A stretch of 64,000 nt of DNA from Glutamicibacter sp. JC586 (GTDB lineage Bacteria > Actinomycetota > Actinomycetes > Actinomycetales > Micrococcaceae), in the NCBI RefSeq assembly GCF_009805585.1, contig NZ_VHIN01000002.1, positions 1-64,000 of the forward strand, in the 5' to 3' direction. Numbering within the stretch: position 1 is the first letter of the stretch; every line of letters begins with the position of its first letter. Below the pieces are notes generated by a model. The model did no database searches, was not told the DNA's origin, and saw only the letters and a list, made by a program, of their open reading frames with translations. A program made the position numbers and the translations under genes. Below are positions 58,784 to 64,000 of the stretch, piece by piece.

Positions 58784-59686
58784 TTACCAGCCGCGCTCCG
58801 CTAGGCGGTGAGGCTCTGGCAGTTCGTCAACGTTGATGCCAACCATAGCTTCACCCAGACCACGGGAGATCTTGGCCAGCTCGTCTGGATTGTCGAAGAA
58901 GGTAGTGGCCTTCACGATGGCTTCGGCGCGCTGTACTGGGTTGCCCGACTTGAAGATACCTGAGCCAACGAAGACGCCATCGGCGCCTAGCTGCATCATC
59001 ATTGCTGCGTCGGCCGGAGTTGCGATGCCACCAGCGGTGAAGAGCACTACTGGCAGCTTGCCGGTGTGGGCGATTTCCTTGACCAGTTCGTAAGGAGCTT
59101 GAAGTTCTTTTGCAGCAACATACAGCTCGTCTTCTGGAAGGGCTGCGAGCTTGGCAATCTCGGAACGGATCTTGCGCATGTGTCCGGTGGCGTTAGAAAC
59201 ATCGCCGGTTCCGGCTTCGCCCTTGGAACGAATCATGGCTGCGCCCTCGTTGATGCGACGCAGGGCTTCACCCAGGTTGGTGGCACCACAAACGAACGGA
59301 ACGGTGAATGGCCACTTGTCGATGTGGTTTTCGTAGTCTGCTGGCGAAAGAACTTCCGACTCGTCGATGTAGTCCACGCCCAGGGACTGCAAGATCTGTG
59401 CTTCTACGAAGTGACCGATACGTGCCTTAGCCATCACTGGGATGGAGACCTCGGCGATGATGCCGTCGATCATGTCTGGGTCGCTCATACGCGAAACGCC
59501 GCCCTGTGCGCGGATGTCGGCTGGAACTCGTTCCAGAGCCATAACAGCCACGGCGCCAGCATCTTCAGCGATGCGCGCCTGCTCTGGGGTTACTACGTCC
59601 ATGATGACGCCGCCCTTGAGCATTTCGGCCATGCCGCGCTTGACGCGGTCCGAACCGACGACGGAGTTCTGGTTGTTCGTAGACAT
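58784..59686 (-). CDS. pdxS: Pyridoxal 5'-phosphate synthase lyase subunit
   Basis: 300 residues, (beta/alpha)8 barrel. Condenses ribose 5-phosphate, glyceraldehyde 3-phosphate and ammonia to PLP. Motifs [38 protein letters not shown], catalytic Lys in [10 protein letters not shown] and [21 protein letters not shown] 59686, with GAAAGGA about 13 nt upstream. The glutaminase partner pdxT lies 6 kb away, separated by five genes. Confidence 0.96.
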   Translation of the reverse strand: MSTNNQNSVVGSDRVKRGMAEMLKGGVIMDVVTPEQARIAEDAGAVAVMALERVPADIRAQGGVSRMSDPDMIDGIIAEVSIPVMAKARIGHFVEAQILQSLGVDYIDESEVLSPADYENHIDKWPFTVPFVCGATNLGEALRRINEGAAMIRSKGEAGTGDVSNATGHMRKIRSEIAKLAALPEDELYVAAKELQAPYELVKEIAHTGKLPVVLFTAGGIATPADAAMMMQLGADGVFVGSGIFKSGNPVQRAEAIVKATTFFDNPDELAKISRGLGEAMVGINVDELPEPHRLAERGW

Positions 59687-60002
59687 AGTGAGGAGGGGTT
59701 CCTTTCGACACTGCATGGATTCGCTATGGGCCGGAAATTTCGGCGCTTGTGCGAGGTGGTACGTCAGTAATCGTAGGAGCCGATCGCTTTATGACCTTGG
59801 GTGTTTCGTCATATTGTTACGATAGGAGATTTATCGCCTAGTTTCGAGTTGGTGCGTAACATAGCATTTCAGCCTTAAACGCCTAGTCAATTACCTTTAT
59901 TCAGTGATTTCTCATCAAACACCGCGTTCTGGTTAGATTGAGGGATATCCGTAGTTCTCCCGCAGATTGACAAGTGCAGAAGTGGGCTATGCGGAACAGG
60001 TT
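59687..60002. other. AT-richer intergenic region between pdxS and the HIT gene
   Basis: No gene is seen over about 316 nt. It must contain the pdxS promoter, but I find no convincing -35/-10 pair, no PdxR (MocR-type) gene nearby and no RNA gene. The base composition is lower in GC than in the coding parts. Confidence 0.5.
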
Positions 60003-60050
60003 AAAAGAAACATGGCGATCGGAATAGATAATATTCCGACCGCCATGAAA
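60003..60050 (-). terminator. Terminator after the thrS-HIT unit
   Basis: CATGGCGATCGGAATA (60011-60026) pairs with TATTCCGACCGCCATG (60032-60047) with one mismatch and a 5-nt loop. On the minus strand a TTTCTTTT tract follows. It lies 14 nt after the HIT stop. Confidence 0.85.
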
Positions 60051-60063
60051 CTTTGATGATTAC

Positions 60064-60633
60064 TTAGCTGGGGTTTTCGCTGTCCCAGGCTTCGGCGATT
60101 GCCTGACGAACCTCAGAGAGTGTCTGCGGGATTGCCTTGGTCTTAGCGATAATCGGGAAGAAGTTTCCGTCGCCGTTCCAACGAGGCACGATGTGCTGAT
60201 GTAGGTGAGCAGCAATGCCAGCTCCCCCAGCCTCACCCTGATTCATGCCCAGATTAAACCCTGAGGGGTTGGAAACCTTACGCAGCACACGCATGGCTTG
60301 CTGCGTCAGCGCCGCCATTTCTGCCGTTTCTTGAACCGTAATATCGGTGTAGTTAGGCACATGACGATAAGGGCAGACCAACAGGTGCCCAGGGTTGTAC
60401 GGGAAGAGATTCAGGATTACGTAGCAGGTTTCCCCGCGGTGCACGATCAAGGCTTCTTCGTCGGTTCGATCAGGACCTGCGCAGAATGGGCAGCTAGCCT
60501 CATCCTTAACTTGATCCTGCCCACCCTTGATGTAGGCCATGCGATAGGGAGTCCACAAGCGCTGGAACGAATCCGGTACTCCGGCGAGTTCAAAATCGTC
60601 GGTGACGGACTGATCTGATTCCTGCATACTCAT
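60064..60633 (-). CDS. HIT-family hydrolase
   Basis: 189 residues. Histidine triad HLHQHIVPRW, with CPFC Cys pair near residue 48 and HRGETCYVILNLFPYNPGHL, placing it in the actinobacterial HIT group related to Ap4A phosphorylase or hydrolase. Nucleoside-phosphate hydrolysis is likely but the substrate is unknown. Starts 26 nt after thrS; this pair is conserved in actinobacteria. Confidence 0.9.
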   Translation of the reverse strand: MSMQESDQSVTDDFELAGVPDSFQRLWTPYRMAYIKGGQDQVKDEASCPFCAGPDRTDEEALIVHRGETCYVILNLFPYNPGHLLVCPYRHVPNYTDITVQETAEMAALTQQAMRVLRKVSNPSGFNLGMNQGEAGGAGIAAHLHQHIVPRWNGDGNFFPIIAKTKAIPQTLSEVRQAIAEAWDSENPS

Positions 60634-60659
60634 GGACTCCCTATCGGTACTAGTGGTGA

Positions 60660-62675
60660 CTAGTTGTTGTTGTCGCGGCTCTTGATGGCTTCGACAATGC
60701 GGGCTACAGCATCATCGATTGGCACCTGATTTTCCTGGCTGCCATCACGGAAGCGGAAGGACACAGCATTGGCATCTGCATCTTCGCCACCGGCGATGAG
60801 TACAAATGGAATCTTGTCCTTGGACGCATTACGGATCTTCTTCGGGAAGCGATCGGTGGAGTCATCCAGCTCAACACGAACACCCTGAGCTTTGAGCTTC
60901 GCGACTACCTCTGAAAGGTAATCGTTGAAAGCTTCTGCCACTGGGATAGCGCGAACCTGTACTGGCGAAAGCCATGCCGGGAAAGCACCCGCATAGTGCT
61001 CGGTCAGTACGCCGAGGAAGCGTTCGATGGAACCAAACTTTGCAGCGTGGATCATGACCGGTTCCTGACGGCTTCCGTCGGCTGCTTGGTATTCCAAACC
61101 GAAGCGTGCAGGCTGGTTGAAGTCATACTGCACAGTACCCATCTGCCAGGTACGACCGATAGCGTCCTTGGCCTGAACCGAGATCTTCGGGCCGTAGAAC
61201 GCAGCTCCACCTGGATCGGCAACCAGCTCAACACCTGACTCGGTAGCGACGCGTTCCAGTACGGCAGTTGCTTCTTCCCACTGCTCGTCGGAGCCGATGA
61301 ACTTATCCGACTCCGGGTCGCGGGTGGACAGCTCTAGGTAGAAGTCATCCAGTCCGAAGTCCTTGAGCAAGGAAAGCATGAAGTTCAGCAGGTGATCAAC
61401 TTCGGCAGGTGCCTGTTCCTTGGTGACGTAGGAGTGCGAGTCGTCTTGAGCGAAACCACGTACGCGGGTCAGTCCGTGAACCACACCGGACTTCTCATAG
61501 CGGTACACGTGACCGAATTCGAATAGTCGCAGTGGCAATTCGCGGTAGCTACGTCCACGGCCACGGAAGATCAGGTTGTGCATTGGGCAGTTCATTGCCT
61601 TCAGCCGGTATTCCTGACCCTGCTTGGTGATGTTGCCATCTTCATCGCGCTCTTCATCGATGTGCAGCGCTGGGAACATGGTGTCCGCGTAGTACGGCAG
61701 GTGGCCAGAGGTGTGGAACAGCCCATCCTTGGAGATGTGTGGGGTTCCCACATACTGGAAGCCTTCTTCTACGTGGCGATCACGTACGTAGTCTTCCATC
61801 TCGCGCTTGATGATGCCGCCCTTAGGGTGGAACACCGGCAGGCCCGAGCCCAGCTCATCCGGGAAGGAGAACAGGTCTAGTTCGGCGCCGAGCTTGCGGT
61901 GATCGCGACGCTCAGCTTCAGCCAGACGCTCCTGGTAGGCCTTGAGGTCTTCCTTGGTTGGCCATGCGGTGCCATAGATACGCTGCAGCTGCTTATTCTT
62001 TTCACTACCCAACCAGTAGGCGGCGGCCGAACGAGTCAGCGCAAAAGCGTTCTTGATCAGCTTGGTGTTGGGCAGGTGCGGGCCGCGGCAAAGATCCTTC
62101 CACACGATGTCGCCGGACTTGCGGTCAACATTGTCGTAGATGGTGGTTTCGCCGGCAGCAACCTCAACGGTGACGCCTTCTCCGGAAGTGTCAGCGGAGT
62201 CAGCCTTGGCCAGAAGTTCGCACTTGTATGGCTCGTTGGCCATTTCTGCCTTGGCTTCTTCTGGCGAAACTTCGCGGCGCGCAAAGAGCTGGTTCTGGTT
62301 GACGATCTTGAGCATCATCTTTTCCAGCTGCTTGAGATCTTCTGGGGTAAATGGTTCAGCCACATCGAAGTCGAAGTAGAAACCGTCGGTGATGTATGGA
62401 CCGATTCCCAGCTTGGCATCCGGGCGAAGCTGCTGCACAGCCTGGGCCATCACGTGGGCGGTCGAGTGACGCAGCACCTCCAATCCTTCTGGATCGGTGA
62501 TGGTTACGCGGGTGACAGAGGTGCCGGCTTCTAGTTCGCGGGAGAGGTCACGCAATACGCCGTCGACGTGCATAACAACCACGTCTTTGTCCTTGGCAAA
62601 ATACTGCAGACCGGTTGTTCCCGCGTCCACCTGTACCTGCTCGCCGTCAATGGTGAGGGTCAGCTGCTCGCTCAT
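60660..62675 (-). CDS. thrS: Threonyl-tRNA synthetase
   Basis: 671 residues: TGS domain (about 1-65), editing domain with [11 protein letters not shown], class II core with zinc Cys in [13 protein letters not shown] and [17 protein letters not shown], and motif 3 [13 protein letters not shown], then the anticodon domain. First gene of a thrS-HIT unit. Confidence 0.97.
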   Translation of the reverse strand: MSEQLTLTIDGEQVQVDAGTTGLQYFAKDKDVVVMHVDGVLRDLSRELEAGTSVTRVTITDPEGLEVLRHSTAHVMAQAVQQLRPDAKLGIGPYITDGFYFDFDVAEPFTPEDLKQLEKMMLKIVNQNQLFARREVSPEEAKAEMANEPYKCELLAKADSADTSGEGVTVEVAAGETTIYDNVDRKSGDIVWKDLCRGPHLPNTKLIKNAFALTRSAAAYWLGSEKNKQLQRIYGTAWPTKEDLKAYQERLAEAERRDHRKLGAELDLFSFPDELGSGLPVFHPKGGIIKREMEDYVRDRHVEEGFQYVGTPHISKDGLFHTSGHLPYYADTMFPALHIDEERDEDGNITKQGQEYRLKAMNCPMHNLIFRGRGRSYRELPLRLFEFGHVYRYEKSGVVHGLTRVRGFAQDDSHSYVTKEQAPAEVDHLLNFMLSLLKDFGLDDFYLELSTRDPESDKFIGSDEQWEEATAVLERVATESGVELVADPGGAAFYGPKISVQAKDAIGRTWQMGTVQYDFNQPARFGLEYQAADGSRQEPVMIHAAKFGSIERFLGVLTEHYAGAFPAWLSPVQVRAIPVAEAFNDYLSEVVAKLKAQGVRVELDDSTDRFPKKIRNASKDKIPFVLIAGGEDADANAVSFRFRDGSQENQVPIDDAVARIVEAIKSRDNNN

Positions 62676-62783
62676 GAGATCGGGTTCTACCTTTCAATCT
62701 GGGATGGCTTCATAGCTTGTGGCATACCTTGGCCACAGCCAGCCAGAATCCAGTTTAGTTCAGGACCTCACCGACGTGCGCGC

Positions 62784-63431
62784 TCACTTCGAGTTTTGCG
62801 ATGATTGTTCACCCATATGTGATTCGTTCAACAGAGAATCAGCGTTATACAGGGTCATGACGTGCCAGATCTCGCGTTCCTGCGCGGACTGAGAGCTTTT
62901 AACCTTGCCGTTTTTTAGATCCTCGCGGAATGCTGGAATCACTTTTTCCATACGCCTGATGAGCTCTTGGCATTCGTCATGAGTGAGCATCAGATTGCTC
63001 GTTTGCATCTGTGCTTTCACAACCCCCGATTCTTCTCCGCGATAGTGCTTTTCGGCATGCTGCAACGCGGCCTGCAGGCGACGTTGCTCATCGTGAACAA
63101 CCTGGCCTAGGTAGGCGTTCATGGCCGTTCCAGTCAGATCTTCCGGGCGCTCCCCTACCTCTCCGGTGGTGTAGCCTCGGGCCGCAGGCTTCCAGACCCG
63201 ATCGCGTTTGTCACGAGCCAACTCCGGAACTTCAACAATCATGTTGGCCTTAGCCAGCTCGCGCAAATGGAAGCTGACTTTATTTGCGGGCACTCCAAGA
63301 GTCTGCGCAAGATCGGCGGCACGGGCATTTTCCATCGCTGAGAGCGTGTCAAGAATTTGCCTTCGAAGCGGGTTCGCAATGGCCTTGAGCATGGGAGTGG
63401 TGAATGTGACCGGTGGCTCAGGAGTGCTCAT
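62784..63431 (-). CDS. ArsR-like winged-helix regulator
   Basis: 215 residues. Winged helix over about residues 10-75: MLKAIANPLRRQILDTLSA, then AADLAQTLGVPANKVSFHLR and VPELARDKRDRVWKP. The C-terminal part is helical and charged, possibly effector-binding or dimerising. It faces an MFS transporter gene divergently across three TTGCGCAA boxes, so repression of the transporter is the natural model. ATG 63431 lacks a ribosome site and lies just after a TATGCT-like -10, hinting at a leaderless mRNA. Confidence 0.88.
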   Translation of the reverse strand: MSTPEPPVTFTTPMLKAIANPLRRQILDTLSAMENARAADLAQTLGVPANKVSFHLRELAKANMIVEVPELARDKRDRVWKPAARGYTTGEVGERPEDLTGTAMNAYLGQVVHDEQRRLQAALQHAEKHYRGEESGVVKAQMQTSNLMLTHDECQELIRRMEKVIPAFREDLKNGKVKSSQSAQEREIWHVMTLYNADSLLNESHMGEQSSQNSK

Positions 63432-63453
63432 GTCCACAGCATAGCAATCCACC

Positions 63454-63511
63454 AAATAAAGTTGCGCAAATTTGATTGCGCAACTTTATTTGCGCATCTA
63501 TAGTTGTTGAC
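63454..63511. promoter_or_regulatory. Divergent promoter/operator with three TTGCGCAA boxes
   Basis: TTGCGCAA at 63462-63469 and 63476-63483 and TTGCGCAT at 63490-63497 are spaced by exactly 14 bp. The first two lie inside a perfect 16-bp inverted repeat (63454-63469 with 63476-63491). Plus-strand -35 TTGCGC (63476-63481) and -10 TATAGT (63499-63504) have a 17-nt spacer. Transcription would start at or next to the ATG at 63512. Confidence 0.65.
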
Positions 63512-64000
63512 ATGGACTCGCCCCAAAGCACCAAGAACGTCGCCGCAGATGTTACTTCGCAGGCTTTGCTGCCTCCGTTGCATAAGCAGCGGAACTACCG
63601 CATGTGGCTTGCCGCAGATACCTCAGCCTTACTATCGGGGAGTATCTACGGATTCGTTTTCCCGTTGATTCTGCTGGCTACGACCAGCTCCCCTGCTTTA
63701 GCGGGGATACTCGCTGCAATAGGGATGATTGCTCGGGCCAGTTTGATTCTTGCTGGCGGGTCCAAAGCAGACCGCTCCAACAAGGCGAGGATGATGCTCA
63801 TGGGCGGTATCTGCGGGGCAATCATCACCGCGGCCATGGCGCTAGGTAGCCTTACGGGCTCCATACCAATCGCACTTCTGTGCATTGCGCACGTCTTGAT
63901 GGAATTACGTGGTGGATACTTCGGCTCGATCACCAATGCTGCTTTGAAGGATCTTGTTCATCCCAAACAATTGGGTCGAGCCATGGCCGCTAACCAAGGG
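63512..64000 (+). CDS. MFS transporter (3' end beyond window)
   Basis: 163 codons, open to the window edge. After a polar N-terminus (about 1-30), transmembrane stretches appear: SALLSGSIYGFVFPLILLAT, then AGILAAIGMIARASLILAGG, the A-motif-like GGSKADRSNKARMM, GGICGAIITAAMALG, and IPIALLCIAHVLMELRGG. This is the N-terminal half of a major facilitator; drug efflux is a common role but the substrate is not shown. No ribosome site precedes the ATG. Confidence 0.85.
   Translation, partial: MDSPQSTKNVAADVTSQALLPPLHKQRNYRMWLAADTSALLSGSIYGFVFPLILLATTSSPALAGILAAIGMIARASLILAGGSKADRSNKARMMLMGGICGAIITAAMALGSLTGSIPIALLCIAHVLMELRGGYFGSITNAALKDLVHPKQLGRAMAANQG

Noticed and set aside
63432-63453. Ribosome binding site for the ArsR-like gene
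   Set aside because: The sequence before ATG 63431 (GCTATGCTGTGGAC) has no AGGAG-type run, so I do not list one.

Overview
The window is a stretch of chromosome from a high-GC Gram-positive bacterium, most probably a member of the Micrococcaceae (Arthrobacter/Glutamicibacter type). This rests on actinobacterial hallmarks seen together: an HNH protein of the DUF222 kind, a PriA without helicase motifs, mihF upstream of gmk-rpoZ-coaBC-metK-priA, a pyrR-pyrB-pyrC-(PH-like)-carA-carB-pyrF operon, an alaS-ruvX-mltG-aroE-aroC-aroK-aroB-efp-nusB block, and a pdxT-yebC-ruvC-ruvA-ruvB-yajC-secD-secF-rel block. The genus is an inference. Nearly all of it is housekeeping DNA, most of it on the minus strand. 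I see no rRNA, tRNA, CRISPR, insertion sequence or prophage.

Layout. 1-0.8 kb: 3' part of an HNH/DUF222 gene with an Ala-Asp repeat. 0.8-5.9 kb: glycerol operon glpD-glpF-glpK with a divergent SorC-type regulator. 5.9-12.6 kb: alpha/beta hydrolase, then the convergent mihF-gmk-rpoZ-coaBC-metK-priA string. 12.7-21.3 kb: de novo pyrimidine operon. 21.6-22.2 kb: a DUF664/DinB protein. 22.4-32.4 kb: shikimate genes, nusB, efp, mltG, ruvX and alaS. 32.4-33.8 kb: two small envelope-type proteins and rpsD. 34.0-37.4 kb: rarA, dtd, a PadR regulator and a HAAS-like membrane protein. 37.5-42.9 kb: aspS, hisS, a DUF349 protein and an AbiEi-like orphan. 42.9-52.5 kb: rel, secF, secD, yajC, ruvB, ruvA, ruvC, yebC, pdxT. 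52.7-58.4 kb: a more variable block (CapA lipoprotein, M3 peptidase, GNAT, RibD/DHFR-like, TauD-like). 58.8-62.7 kb: pdxS, a HIT protein, thrS. 62.8-64.0 kb: an ArsR-like regulator divergent from a truncated MFS transporter.

How the parts work together. The glp genes take up glycerol, phosphorylate it and oxidise it to dihydroxyacetone phosphate. The pyr operon makes UMP precursors and carries its own PyrR. The aro genes supply chorismate. PdxS and PdxT form PLP synthase although about 6 kb and five other genes lie between them. RuvABC processes Holliday junctions and SecDF-YajC assists protein export.

I found no clearly new multi-gene system. The best leads are three TTGCGCAA boxes at exact 14-bp spacing inside the ArsR/MFS divergent promoter, where the MFS mRNA looks leaderless; a perfect 14-bp inverted repeat enclosing the start of the AbiEi-like gene beside rel; the split pdxS/pdxT locus; and the SorC-type regulator facing glpDFK.
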